NCBI RefSeq assembly: GCF_032854445.1
Contig: NC_088302.1
Coordinates: forward strand, 54,096,046-54,160,045
Length of the DNA: 64,000 nt
Direction of reading: 5' to 3'
Source of the DNA: Liolophura sinensis
Taxonomy: Eukaryota > Mollusca > Polyplacophora > Chitonida > Chitonidae
Shown here piece by piece: positions 36,718 through 48,281 of this stretch (positions are counted from its first letter, which is position 1; every line of letters begins with the position of its first letter). Both the position numbers and the translations under genes were made by a program. The notes under the pieces are model-generated. The model ran no database searches. It was not told where the DNA came from and was given only the letters and a program-made list of their open reading frames with translations.

Positions 36718-38268
36718 CCGGGCAAAAGAAACGTATAACTTTTAAATGCAGTTTTTTCTATGGAAAAATAAGTTGAATAAGTTTGAACGCTGTGCGAATA
36801 CGTTTGAACATAAGCACCCTGTGTACACGTCACTTTTTAACGAGATTCATTGAAATTGGTGTAAGACATCATGAAAAATCGGAAAAACAGAGTTTTGGGC
36901 CCTGTTGAAAATTCTCGATAATGACTGCCGTATAAATACCGATGTAGCACATGGTAAGGGTGCAATACCATAAAAAACATCTAAGACATGCCGAGACTCA
37001 CACAAGCAGAACGTGATAGAGCCACTGGTATGGCCGACATGGAGGCCAGCCAGCACCACATTGCCAGAACATTCAGTTGCAGTCAAGCCACCATCAGCAG
37101 ACTGTTGGGTCGTTACCGCCTAACAGGCAGGACACAAGATCGTCCAAGATCGGGCAGGCCAAGTGTTACAACGCCTGGCGAAGACCGGTACATCCGCACA
37201 ATCCACCTGCGTAACCGATTTGTGACGGCGACGTCAACGGCGGAAACGGCGGAAACGGCACTGGGACACCCCATCAGCAGACGCACAGTCTTACGACGAC
37301 TCCGCGTGAGTGGTATCAGAGCCTATCCCCCCTTCCGTGGAATGGCATTGACTCCTCTACACCGTCAAAACAGGCTGCGTTGGGCGAGAGTTGTACGTCG
37401 ATGGCAGCGACGAGACTGGGAAAGGGTGCTGTTCACTGATGAAAGCCGATATGACCTCTTCAGAAATGATGGTCGAATTCGTGTGTATCGACGCAGGGGA
37501 GAGCGATTGGCACAAAACTGCATTCAGAATGTCCACCCTTTTGGTGCTGGTGGGGTGCTTGTATGGGGCGGAATTTGTGGACAGGTGAGAACGAGACTGG
37601 TCATCATCCAGGGAAATCTGACTGGCCAAAGATACCGAGATGAAATATTGGAACCTGTTGTGGTGCCATTCGTGCATCAACAGCAAAGGGGTATCCTTTT
37701 GCAGCAGGACAATGCACGACCTCATACCGCCAGAGTTGTACTAAATTATCTGGACACCGTTGATGTCAACGTACTGCCTTGGCCAGCACGATCGCTAGAC
37801 ATGAATCCCTTAGAGCATCTGTGGGATCATCTTGATCGAGGTCTGAGACAACGCGTCCCTCCCCCACAAAACAGGCAACAGCTCGAACAGGCTTTATTTG
37901 AGGAGTGGGACAGAATTCCTGATGACGTCATCCGGCGGCTGACGGCTTCCATGAGGAGACGTATTTTGGCTTTAATTGATGCAATGGGTGCTCGCACACG
38001 CTACTAACGATCTGTCTTATGACATGATAGGACATTAGGTACACGTTTTTAAGGGAGTCCCTTTACTTGCATTTGTGTAATTTTTCAGATTTACCCCATG
38101 CCTTCTTTACTCGGCCTGACAGCAAGTGTAATATCCATATGGCTGTGAATTTTTGAACAGAACTTGGAAAATGGTTTATTGCTATATAATGCTTATCATG
38201 TTGATACTGTCTGTCTTTCTTTCTCTTTCTTGTGGTGCTGAACAAGGTTATATGTTTCTTTTGCCCGG
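36718..38268 (+). mobile_element. intact Tc1-type DNA transposon
   Basis: A 1551-bp element bounded by TA target duplications (36716-36717 and 38269-38270). The terminal inverted repeats start ccgggcaaaagaaac, are at least 22 bp and differ at one position in those 22. They enclose one uninterrupted transposase frame. The insertion sits inside the 32-bp minisatellite. Near-identical termini and an intact frame suggest a recent insertion that may be mobilisable. Confidence 0.93.
36988..38007 (+). CDS. Tc1-type transposase, DD34E
   Basis: 339 residues, a normal length for Tc1/mariner. It cuts and pastes the element at TA sites using two metal ions. The N-terminal helix-turn-helix is at about 1-45 (HHIARTFSCSQATISRLLGR), followed by a basic GRPR-like linker (RPRSGRPSV, 52-60). 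The catalytic triad is D151 (LFTDESR), D241 (LLQQDNARPH) and E276 (DMNPLEHLW), with 34 residues between the last two. The glycine-rich box GGVLVWGGI is at about 188-196. No stop or frameshift is visible. Confidence 0.95.
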   Translation: MPRLTQAERDRATGMADMEASQHHIARTFSCSQATISRLLGRYRLTGRTQDRPRSGRPSVTTPGEDRYIRTIHLRNRFVTATSTAETAETALGHPISRRTVLRRLRVSGIRAYPPFRGMALTPLHRQNRLRWARVVRRWQRRDWERVLFTDESRYDLFRNDGRIRVYRRRGERLAQNCIQNVHPFGAGGVLVWGGICGQVRTRLVIIQGNLTGQRYRDEILEPVVVPFVHQQQRGILLQQDNARPHTARVVLNYLDTVDVNVLPWPARSLDMNPLEHLWDHLDRGLRQRVPPPQNRQQLEQALFEEWDRIPDDVIRRLTASMRRRILALIDAMGARTRY

Positions 38269-38270
38269 TA

Positions 38271-38616
38271 GTATATATCGTGTAATTTCACAGTGTACAG
38301 TTATACCATATCGTGTATCTCACAATGTACATTTTTACCATATCGTGTATCTTCCAATGCACAATTATACCGTATCTCACAATGCACAATTGCACTATAT
38401 CAAGTATCCCACAATGTACAGTTATACATTATGGTCTATCTCACAATGTACAATTGTACCACACCGTGTAGTTATACCATATCGTGTATCTTACAATTTA
38501 CAGTTATACCATATTGTGTATGTCACAATGTTCAGTTATACCATACCTAGTATCTCACAACATACAGTTTTACCATATCGTCTATCTCACAGTGTACAGC
38601 TATACCATATCGCTTA
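38271..38616 (+). repeat. 32-bp minisatellite, right part
   Basis: Continuation of the same array after the transposon, with units such as cagttataccatatcgtgta. It decays at about 38616. Confidence 0.9.
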
Positions 38617-38719
38617 TAGTGAATACCACTTCTCTTCGACCAATATGGTGTATATATCGCCAAGGCGCACGTGGGAAAGATCTTTCAAAGCCAGTGAGAG
38701 CAGGGAAATTAATTCAGTG

Positions 38720-38769
38720 ACTTATTTATTTATTTGATTGATGATTGACACCGTACTCTTTCACTTCTA
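38720..38769 (-). repeat. SINE A tail next to the 76-bp array
   Basis: Tail module in reverse orientation: cttatttatttatttgattg, then gacaccgtactctttcactt. The SINE body continues into the 76-bp array at 38770, and the rest of the SINE reappears after the array at about 39450-39505 (gtgagaggctcctgggttgt). Confidence 0.8.
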
Positions 38770-39449
38770 CCACGGCGGCCAGCAGTCTGGTGGGAGAAAA
38801 CCAGGCAGAGCCCGGGGGTACCCACAGCAATCCACAAGTTTTCTACCACGGCGGCCAGCAGTCTGGTGGGAGAAAGCCAGGCAGAGCCCGGGGGTACCCA
38901 CAGCAATCCACAAGTTTTCTACCACGGCGGCCAGCAGTCTGGTGGGAGAAAACCAGGCAGAGCCCGGGGGTACCCACAGCAATCCACAAGTTTTCTACCA
39001 CGGCGGCCAGCAGTCTGGTGGGAGAAAACCAGGCAGAGCCTGGGGGTACCCACAGCAATCCACAAGTTTTCTACCACGGCGGCCAGCAGTCTGGTGGGAG
39101 AAAACCAGGTAGAGCATGGGGGTTCCCACAGCAATCCACAAGTTTTCTACCACGGCGGCCAGCAGCCTGGTGGGAGAAAACCAGGCAGAGCCCGGGGGTA
39201 CCCACAGCAATCCACAAGTTTTCTACCACGGCAGCCAGCAGTCTGGTGGGAGAAAACCAGGCAGAGCCTGGGGGTACCCACAGCAATCCACAAGTTTTCT
39301 ACCACGGCGGCCAGCAGTCTGGTGGGAGAAAACCAGGCAGAGCCTGGGGGTACCCACAGCAATCCACAAGTTTTCTACCACGGCGGCCAGCAGTCTGGTG
39401 GGAGAAAACCAGGCAGAGCCTGGGGGTACCCACAGCAATCCACAAGTTG
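38770..39449 (-). repeat. 76-bp tandem array derived from a SINE
   Basis: Nine near-identical 76-bp copies: ccacggcggccagcagtctg, gtgggagaaaaccaggcaga, gcccgggggtacccacagca, atccacaagttttcta. The unit is homologous to the SINE A segment cgacggcggccagcattatg ... gaccatccgcaggttgctg, and SINE sequence flanks the array on both sides. It is therefore an internal amplification of one SINE copy. The open frames in all directions are artefacts of the repeat. Confidence 0.93.
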
Positions 39450-39505
39450 TTGGATTTAAAGTAAAAGTGAGTGCAGGGTGAGAGGCTCCTGGGTTGTTGC
39501 ACTAA

Positions 39506-41470
39506 GGTATGACCGAAATGATGACGTCATGCCATTATCACAATCAGGAGCAGAACACTGTCGACTCTTTTCTTAACCCTATCAGGAGTGTCTGAACAAC
39601 GCATGCTTAGGACTCTTGGTTATAAGATGTGATGGCATGGCATGATAATATCCGACTGAGCTCAATAATTTTCTTCAGCTCCATATTCATATGATCTTGT
39701 TTCATAAAGAAAAAAATTCCTTGTGTTTTTTATACGGTATAAGACTTTTCAGTACCACTTTTCAATATTGCCAACTGGAACTCTCCTTCAGTGAGTTTTC
39801 CTTCACCTGTTAATTAGCATCCTGTTATGTGTGCTCTGGGTGAACATTGCGGTCATGAAATGTTTCGGCAGTGCCCCCCTCCCCCCGGCCAAGTCCTGCA
39901 TCTTAGCAGCGATCTCTGCATCACCTTTACACCGCCATCAAATAACTGAAAAATCCTTGAATATGACGTTGAACAAAACATAAATAAATAACATTTACAT
40001 CCCATCCTGTAAAGTTGTTACGACCCCAAACTGTCTGTATTATAAAGAGATGGCTTGTTCGAAATACACGACAGTTTAGCCGCACAAAAAAGTAACCAAA
40101 ACCAGCAGATTTTATTTTACAACAATTTATTAGGTTTAACAAGAACAGATAACAAGACTTTTACAAATACGAAAGTACTTAAGTTTAACAAGAAAGGATA
40201 GCAATATCTATACAAATACTAAAGTACTTACATGCACAACGGTGTCAAGTCCAAACGGACGCATATATTCCACAATGCTTAAAAATTGCACAGAGGCAAT
40301 ATCCATAAGAGGGGAAATCCACAGTATAACTGAGTGCATGACGAAATATACACAAAATTCCACAGACAGGGTTCGTGTACCAATAAGGACTGTGTACACA
40401 AGAACACAAATTAAATATACAAGTTCAGACTGAACAAGTGCTCGGTGGAGTTAAGATATAACAAAGTCAAAGGCTATAAAGACACCAAAAAGGCCTACTA
40501 AAGTAACACACAGCGAAAGCATCCAAAACTCTCAATAATTCTCCTTTCTCCTACTTTGACCTGCTTTCAAAGGTCTTATATAGACTGGTGGAATTTTCTA
40601 GAATAAGAAAATTCTTGAACACTTGTTGTAAAAAAAACAGGCCCCGAACTGAGCGTATTCTGGAACATTCTAAGGTAGAGGCAGACAGCAGGCCCTGAAC
40701 TCAGCATATGTAAACAGTGGCAAGCTAAATTTAGCTGACGGCAATTCACATAACAAAAGGTCATAGAAACGGTTAACACATTACGCTGAAGTCGATTTTT
40801 TTGTTTTGATCTTTACCAAAAAGCACCGTATCATTTCTCACCTTATCGTTAAATTACGGGATCCAATGTTAAAATATTATAGTAAATGATCATAAAAATC
40901 CTCTGGCTGCCAGCTCCATTATCTGTCAGCTGAACACGTATGTGGGCGTGGTGGTCTACACCTGGGGCACCCACCTGTTGACAGATTGCTGTCCTCCCAC
41001 GCCAGAGTGGCTTTCGGACGAATCTCAGATATTTAATCCGCCATAATGATACAGAAACTACACCAATATATGACAATTGTCCTGAGGTTATATACGACCT
41101 GTCACAGCATAGAATAACCCGACTCTCTTCGTGCGGCGATGCGTCTGAGGTTTTGCTGAGAATAAATCATTGAACTTTGGATGTGTCAATTCACCGGATG
41201 ATGGCAGCTGATGACTTCCCACATAATATCTGGTGAAATTTTTGTCCTTTTTGCTTTTGATACCAGAAAAACTCTTCCTAGAAAGATTCTTGGAAACTGG
41301 ACAATATGATCATATGATCAGCGTCAACCACACGAGAAGATTTATATACCTGGAATTTACTCCCAATGGCGTTTGGGCAATACACAGAGTGGATGTTACC
41401 GTAATAAAATAAACTGATTCACTTGACAGGGGTTGTTGGTCTTAAGTACATTTTTCTTTAACATTCAGCC
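39506..41470. other. intergenic; possible solo LTR-like block
   Basis: No gene is supported. About 40080-40860 looks like a transposon terminal repeat: internal duplication (aaatacgaaagtacttaagt and aaatactaaagtacttacat), a cttatatagactgg TATA-like box on the plus strand, and repeated caggccccgaactgagc / caggccctgaactcagc. No partner copy exists in the window. A SINE tail fragment lies at 39940-39992. Confidence 0.35.
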
Positions 41471-41475
41471 TTAGG

Positions 41476-41709
41476 TATGGGTTGATACACTCTGTCGCTA
41501 GGACACATAAGTTGTGAATTCAGTCCCAGCATTGGACTGGGAATGGTGGATTCTGCCGATCTCGCTGCTTGTATGACCTTCCTTACAACAAGCCACCAAC
41601 GACGGCAGTATTGTTGTGAATTGTTTATTTTACTATGTTGTACGCGCCGTCGTGTAAGTGAAACACTCTTGAGTACGGCTTAAAACACCAATCAAATAAA
41701 TAAATAACT
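41476..41709 (+). repeat. SINE with family A 3' module
   Basis: The 3' end is clear: gccgtcgtgtaagtgaaaca, ctcttgagtacggcttaaaa, caccaatcaaataaataaat. The preceding part (ggttgatacactctgtcgct, agtcccagcattggactggg) differs from family A and may be another head. Confidence 0.7.
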
Positions 41710-42529
41710 AAACTATGCTGTACGTGTAAACCTGAAATGGCATTTAATGTCATTATAAAGCTCCATGTTCAATGCAGATTTGTTAAACTCTATAACCAAC
41801 TGCTCCCAATATATGCATATTTGATTGTCCGATGAAGTAGTCACCTTAAGGCACATTGAATGCTCTCTGCCTTGTGCAGTCTTGATATCCAGAGTATCTT
41901 TATAGTGTGTTTACTGGTGTGGGAGAGATAACTGTAAGATTCTGTACAATTCTCAGGTTTTAGAATAACTGCACGAAGATCCACTCTTCAGGTATTATTT
42001 ATCTTTAGTTTATGTTCCATTATTAGCCTCTTAACGGTCCATTAACGGTCGGGGGGTGGAATCTGTGTAAGCTGAAAATAATTCTGTTCTGAACTGTATA
42101 TGGAATTTTGTGTCAGTCTAATATAGAATGCATTAAATCGATTTTAGAATCTGGTCGTTTACAGTTTTAAGCCAATTGAGAATTAACCGCCTGTTTTAGA
42201 TGTGAAAACTCTGGAATACTTGATTATGGAGTTAGGGGGTTAGGATTTGTGTGTGTTTACATAACTACATGTCACCATGGGTGCTTACGTAACAATCGAC
42301 GTGGATGAATACTATAGTCCTTTCAAATTCCTGAGACATATGCAGATATATGCGTACAGATTTTTATACACAGATTCGTTTAATGTTCCACAAGACTTGC
42401 TGTCGTCGCTACCCTATGTTCACATCACTCGACTAGAGAAAATAAGTTACAGTGTTAGAATGTTTGTATGAAGAAAATACACAGCAACTTTGGCCCAGTA
42501 TTTTTTTCACCGAAGGTCGGCTACTTGCT

Positions 42530-42728
42530 GAGAGCTTCCTTGGCCCAGTGTTTAGCGTGTGCTAGAGCAGCGTAAAGGTCCAATGTCGTTCCAGTCGTAC
42601 GTGGGAAGGTGTACGGCAACCTGAGGATAGTCGTGAATTTCCCTGGGGTCTGCCTGAGTTTATCTTACAATCATGCTGGCCTCTTTGGTATAACTGGAAA
42701 AAGTACGGCGTAAAACGTCAATCAATGA
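42530..42728 (+). repeat. diverged SINE family A copy
   Basis: Head ttggcccagtgtttagcgtg and gctagagcagcgtaaaggtc, body gtgggaaggtgtacggcaac, ctgaggatagtcgtgaattt, and tail aagtacggcgtaaaacgtca. Confidence 0.75.
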
Positions 42729-42859
42729 AGAGAAATACATCAACGATGAAGCGCTAGGTACATGAGGTTGTGACACTTATTTATTTGCTGAAAACATCAC
42801 AATTTATTTATCCACTAATTTGAGATTTGTCAGATTTCTTCACGATGCAGGTCAGTTTT

Positions 42860-43085
42860 ATTTGTTTATTCATTTGATTGGTGTTTTACGCCGTACTCAA
42901 GAATATTCCACTTATACGACGATGGCCAGCATTATGGTGGGAGGAAACCTACGATCATCCTCAGGTTGTTGACAGACCTTCTGGTCACTTTTATGGATGG
43001 AGAAAACCGATGTGCCCGAGGTAAACCACCAACCTTTGATAAGTTACTGTCCCACTTGCCCACATATGACTTTCTGATACCCACG
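42860..43085 (-). repeat. composite of two SINE fragments
   Basis: A reverse family A 3' half (tttattcatttgattggtgt, tttacgccgtactcaagaat, gtgggaggaaacctacgatc) is followed from about 42990 by a related but different SINE segment (gtaaaccaccaacctttgat, cccacttgcccacatatgac). Confidence 0.7.
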
Positions 43086-43944
43086 CCATATTTATCGTTG
43101 TTTTATGATAAAATAAATGGTCTCAAGCAAAGTACGATCACAGACCCCTTGTTAGCTATACCCTGCGCTTACACTGTATTCCAGAAGGCTCTTCAAGAAC
43201 AGCAGCTCTCTACAGAAAATTCTCGATGGAAAGAAAACCAAATATTCATTTGGAATATCCAAACGAATGACACATAACAAGGGAGGCGACTTTGCGCAGC
43301 ACTAAATTCATAACTGATCTGGAATCGTTGCCCTTGATGCTCCAATAATCAACATCCACGGTGACAAAAACACTGACTCAGCGTTGATGATTCTTGAACT
43401 GAAGCCTATTCAAGTAATCGCGGACGGTGGAAAAGTACTACATGACATTAAGTTCCGCCTAACTGTAAGAGTCAGTGTGTTATATCCGGTGTATAGGCCT
43501 ACCAATGTCAGCAATAATACAGTACTCGAGCGACTTTGCATTATTTTATTACTTCCCTTGTTCGTGGGACCGGGGCTATAATTCCTTGTAGTGTGGCGCT
43601 TTCGTTCAGTCTTACTTTCAAGATCACTCGTCTTCCACCTGTTCTTCACCTGAACTTCCAGAAAGTTCGTCCGTAATTTTCTGTCATTTAATCGGATATA
43701 TAAGATATCCCGGTATCTGTCTGTGTCCTAAATACACGCCTAATTTCAGTTGAGAAATGCTGTAAATGATGGGGTAGAAACAATCAGGACGAACAGTCGG
43801 CGGCACTAAAGTGTACAGATAATGTATGATGGTCTTCATTATTCGGGACATTAAATTCGGTTCTTATATAATTACTCTTTTACCGGAAGACTCTACATTC
43901 TATATACAACGGGAGTGGGATTTACGTATAACGGGAGTGGGGTT

Positions 43945-44590
43945 TACCGATCACTTCAGTTCTACAGAGGGAACAGCGCTGACTTCCTCAAGACTATGAC
44001 CTTTATTTCTTCCCTCTGATTTTACATTTACACTGGGCTCATTCGTATGTTTGACAGTCGTATGTGTGACAGTCGTATGTGTGACAGTCGTATGCCATCC
44101 TGGAAGAATAACAGATATAAGCTTAGAGCGATGACAGACATGTAAGCTTCAGTTTAATTCAAACCGACCGCCTTTCGCGAGGCAGCAGCGGAGTTAAGTA
44201 TGTCACGGATACTTGTGTCAAATGACCTGACAGCATACCAAATGAGTCACATGTTACATACACTTATAAATTATTGTAAATCACACTGGAGTTAAGGTAT
44301 TTACCAGAAATACTCATTACTTCCGTTTCTATCTTAGTATACCTGTTGTAGGCTCACATTTAACCATATAAAGCATGTTAAATTGAGTAGCGGTGATCAG
44401 CCCAGCTCCGGTCACGTAATTACACAGCTGAACGTACTAACAACGACATATCAGAACACTTGGCAGAAAATCAAACAAAAATGGTGACCTTTGCGCTTAC
44501 AGTCTTACAAAATGACACTTTTACACACCTGGAAGGATGACAGATACAAGCATAGCGCGATGACAGGCAAATAAGAGACAGCTTAACAGA
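43945..44590 (-). repeat. 3' LTR of the gypsy element
   Basis: It matches the right LTR over long stretches: cagagggaacagcgctgac, ttatttcttccctctgattt, ccgcctttcgcgaggcagca, cacactggagttaaggtatt, ctgttgtaggctcacattta. It contains three copies of an 18-bp motif (gtatgtgtgacagtc, 44045-44095). The outer boundary is approximate. Confidence 0.8.
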
Positions 44591-45740
44591 GTCCTCAGAT
44601 TCTGATTCCGTGAGCGCCGTAGCCGTAGATTTTCTGGGCTTCTGGGCTTAAACTTTGTCATATCTTGAGAGTTTGGTCTCCGGGTAAACTGCAAAGGCAA
44701 CAGCATATTTCTTTGAAGGTTTTTCTTGCAATTTCCTACACTATTAACCGGTGTTTCCTTATGAGGGTGGCCTATCACCTTGTACACCGTTTCCTCCCAC
44801 TTGTCCGCCAACTTTTGTCGTCCTGTAATACCTACTTTGCACACCAAGACTTTTCCACCAATTGCCAAGGTTGGTCCAGGCAGTTTATCATCATAGTAAC
44901 GTTTTCGTTTGCCCACGGCCGTGTTACCAAGTGGTTCCACTAGTCTTGTGCAGTATCCAATTTTCTCAGCTAAATACTCGGCGAAACGTCGGTAAGGCTT
45001 TTTGCTCCACCTCATCTCCAATACCCAATGCCACATCAATGGACAGCTAGGGTTGTCTACCAAACATCACCTGGAATGGAGGGTAGCCAGTACTTTCGTG
45101 AGGAACAAAATTGTTCGCATATACAAGAGTAGGAAGATGTTTCCATTTGGATTTCTGATCCTCTGCCAGGGTTCCAAGCATAGACAATAAAGTCATGTTG
45201 AGCCTTTTGCCGGCACCATTGCCCATGAGGTGGTACGGGGTGGTCCTGCTCTTTTATATTCCGATCATAGCACACAATTCGGATATCACTTTACTCTCAA
45301 AATTGGCTCCCGGGTCTGAATGAAGGCATATAGGTAAACCATACTGTGCCTTAAAGTTATCACAAAGCGCTTTAGCCGTCGTCCTTGCCGTCTTACTCCT
45401 GGTAGGGACAATTTGAGCAAACTTCGTAAAGCGATCTGTAATAACCAGAAGATTCTCATTCCCAGATGATGGTTAAGCGGTTAAGTAGTTCATACATACA
45501 AGTTCAAGAGGTTGTTTGATTATGATTGGAACAAGTGGTGCTTTGTCAGCTTGTGCTTTCCTGCATACACAGCGCCCACAACCCTAAACATGATCCTCCA
45601 CATCCGAAGTCATACGAGGCCAGTAAAGTCGACTCTGTACCAACCTAGTCGCACGATCACGCCTCGAGTGTCCAACCTGGTCATGAAGTTCATGCAGCAC
45701 TGTCCCGCAGTGATTCCGGAATGACTATCTGCTTTATGAT
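44521..45740 (-). pseudogene. gypsy integrase remnant
   Basis: On the minus strand the HHCC zinc-binding region is visible near 45590-45720 (HELHDQVGH, then CGRCVC after a stop). The catalytic core follows, with ITDRFTKFAQ near 45430 and LHSDPGANFES near 45310. The tail 44521-45063 has EYLAEKIGYCTRLV and RKRYYDDK. Frame breaks separate the parts. Confidence 0.85.
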
Positions 45741-46259
45741 CCTGCCATTCGGATTTACGCTCCTGTATAAAATACTATTGTTAACAATTAACCTATTTCT
45801 TTTTCTCTATAGGTTGTCAGTCTCTACATCCCACATTTTTCCAACATTGTCATTTTGGAGACATTCCAAAACCTTACCAATGTTGTTTTGCAACGTCTAT
45901 CTTTTCAAGCATTGACTCAGAATAGTGTTCTTATCCACAGTTATCCACAGGGACCAAACAGTGTGCATATTCACCATCACAGATGGCTTTAACTGTTTGA
46001 GAATGCATGGGCCTTCTAGACAGACCATCAACATCTTTGTTGCTTTTCCCAGACTTGTAGATGATCGAAAAGTCGTAGGATTCCAGCTTTGCAAGCCATC
46101 GTTGGCCTGTTGCATCAAGTTTTGCCGATGTGAGTACGTGTGAGAGGATTGTTATCCGTACAGATTTGAAACGTACGCTTCACACAGGTCTTGGAATTTA
46201 TCTGCAAGAGCCCAGTTTATGGCCAAGAACCCTAACCGATGAGTTGGGTCCTTCTACTC

Positions 46260-46400
46260 AGCCACTGATAATCTTCGACTAGCATGGCGTTGATATAAGA
46301 CCGCTACCAGGCCCCCTCCACTAGCACCTGTATGCAACTCATCAGGCAAACGTGGGTCTGCAACGCCCAAAACTGCTGCTGTCGTCAACAAGACTTTTAA
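46260..46400 (-). pseudogene. gypsy RNase H remnant
   Basis: On the minus strand DELHTGASGGGLVAVLYQ corresponds to the first RNase H motif, but the catalytic Asp of the usual HTDAS is Gly here. Stops surround it. Confidence 0.7.
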
Positions 46401-46554
46401 GTGATTAAATACAGCCCTCTGTAACTCACCCCATGAAAATCCTGTACCATCCTGTGGGGCGGAAGATTTCTTTCGATGAGATCCTTACCTTGCAACAGGC
46501 TATATAAGTCATTAATATACCGTCTATAAAATCAAATAAATCCAAGAAACTTGC

Positions 46555-47167
46555 TCAATTTGGTTTTGGCCAATTGAATACAGCTTCCACATCGATGGTC
46601 CTCACTCCCTCAAACTGACATTTTGATGGTCTGGCATTAAGTCTAAACTCCCTCAACATTTTAAAAACTGCTTCCAGACGGAACGTATGCTCCTCCCTGG
46701 TATCTGAGAATACTAGATCATCTACAAAAACCAGACATGTAGTCAGATGCAAATTTCCAAACTCAACTGCATTAGCCGTTGGAAACTTGCTGGGCTATTA
46801 GTATTCTTACATTAAATTCTTATCACCCCAAAGGTCCTACTGTGAAGGCCGTCATTTCGCGATCCTTCGTAGCCATGTCTACTTGCCAAAATCCTGATTT
46901 TAAGTCGAGTACTGAGTAATACTTCGAGTGTACCGGAGTATCGAGCGTTTCTTCTAATGGGCGAAATGCAAAGGTATCCTTAACAGTTCTTCTATTTAAG
47001 GTTCTATAGTCAGCACAGAAACGGATGGTTTTGTCTCTCTTTTGCAATAGTTCAACAGGAAATACCCAGCAGCTCTTAGACGGTCTAATGGTACCAGCTC
47101 TCAACATGTCATTAAGATGTTTCCTCACCTCCTCATACAGTAATGGCGGTATTCTGCGGTGTCTCAT
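46555..47167 (-). pseudogene. gypsy reverse transcriptase remnant
   Basis: Two open pieces. The first (47167-46823) carries RHRRIPPLLYEEVRKHLNDM, RFCADYRTLNRRTVKD and YYSVLDLKSGFWQVDM (RT motif A). The second (46752-46555) carries LVFVDDLVFSDT (FVDD catalytic box) and RLNARPSKCQF. A frame break lies between them. Confidence 0.9.
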
Positions 47168-47871
47168 CTTAATAGAACGATTATGATAATTATCAGTTGA
47201 CTCAATCCTATGTTTAACTGCGCTGGTTCCTCCACAGTCAACCTCATGTTAAGAAAATACACCCTCATACTTACGTAGGGGATTCTTTAAACCTTCAATA
47301 TAACCCTTCATACTATACCGATTAAATTTCTGTAGCAAATCCTCATCAGGACTCTCAGTATAACCTGGCGTATCAAGTACCTCACACTGTTGTCGATCAC
47401 AATCAGATGAATCGACAGGGATGATTATCCTGTGACCCATTACATTCGTAAGGTTTACATGGACTCACTCAGTGTCACGGCGTCTTGAAGGAACATTAAC
47501 TAAGCTAGGTGTGACAAGCAAACCATCTGACAATGACGACTTACTAGGTTATTCTGTTATTCCGACCATTCGATTGGACAAATCTGGTCGAGTTTGAACT
47601 ACATCACGTACCTTTCTTCTCTGTTCTTGACCAATCACTGCACGCTTAGTTGTCCTCACTGTTCCATACACTCCGTCTTTACCTTTCATGAATTCCTCAC
47701 TTTTGCTATTACTATAAAATGCCACTGACCATGCATATCTAAGCTCCGAGCCTTCAACATCATTTATTGTCTGTAGAATGGCTTTAGTCCCTAAAACCAT
47801 TAATACATCCCTGGAATAAGCATAATCTGGTACCACTAATACCAATACATCCCGAAACTCCTTCCCTGTGC

Positions 47872-48084
47872 CTAAAACAAGTTCAGTGTAAGGCATAGTG
47901 TTTCCCCCAGCACCTGCAATTTTAGTAAAGCCTGTGAGTGGGTAATCTTTACCTCCTCTTCAAGGAAAAGATTGTGACACTGTTGAACGTCAGTATCTAA
48001 ACATGCCTGTGTTTCAACATTATTTACTTTTATGGCAGCCAAGGTTTTCTTACCAATTAGCTTACTCCGCATTTTACAGAGCAA
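47872..48084 (-). pseudogene. gypsy aspartic protease remnant
   Basis: IKVNNVETQACLDTDVQQC lies where the protease active-site motif (DTG/DSG) is expected. The third residue is Asp, so the site appears degenerate. Only this part is readable. Confidence 0.6.
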
Positions 48085-48157
48085 GAATAACTCTCGCCTG
48101 GCATCTGCCCTCAGATCCAGGCGGTTTCTAGTTTCCCGGCTGCTCTGCTCCTTTTTG

Positions 48158-48199
48158 ACAGTTGTTCCTCACATGTCCTTCCCCCTTGCAAAACCAACA
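48158..48199 (-). pseudogene. CCHC zinc knuckle of gypsy gag
   Basis: On the minus strand CWFCKGEGHVRNNC fits Cx2Cx4Hx4C exactly. It is in a different frame from the gag piece at 48282-48761, so a frameshift separates them. Confidence 0.8.
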
Positions 48200-48281
48200 T
48201 ACAGGGGTTCTCCTGGCTTCCAGTTTAGTTACTTTATCGGCAAACTCAGTGACTTTCTGCAAAACTTCTTATATCTGATCT

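Noticed and set aside
38745-39464. Long open frames (up to 239 codons) with 25-residue repeats and a ladder of 71-codon minus frames
   Set aside because: They come from the nine-copy 76-bp SINE-derived array; all frames repeat with the array period and none resembles a protein.
42277-42471. 64-codon ATG frame (MGAYVTIDVDEYYSPFKF start)
   Set aside because: No domain, signal peptide or splice border recognised and surrounded by repeat debris; frame of this length is expected by chance.
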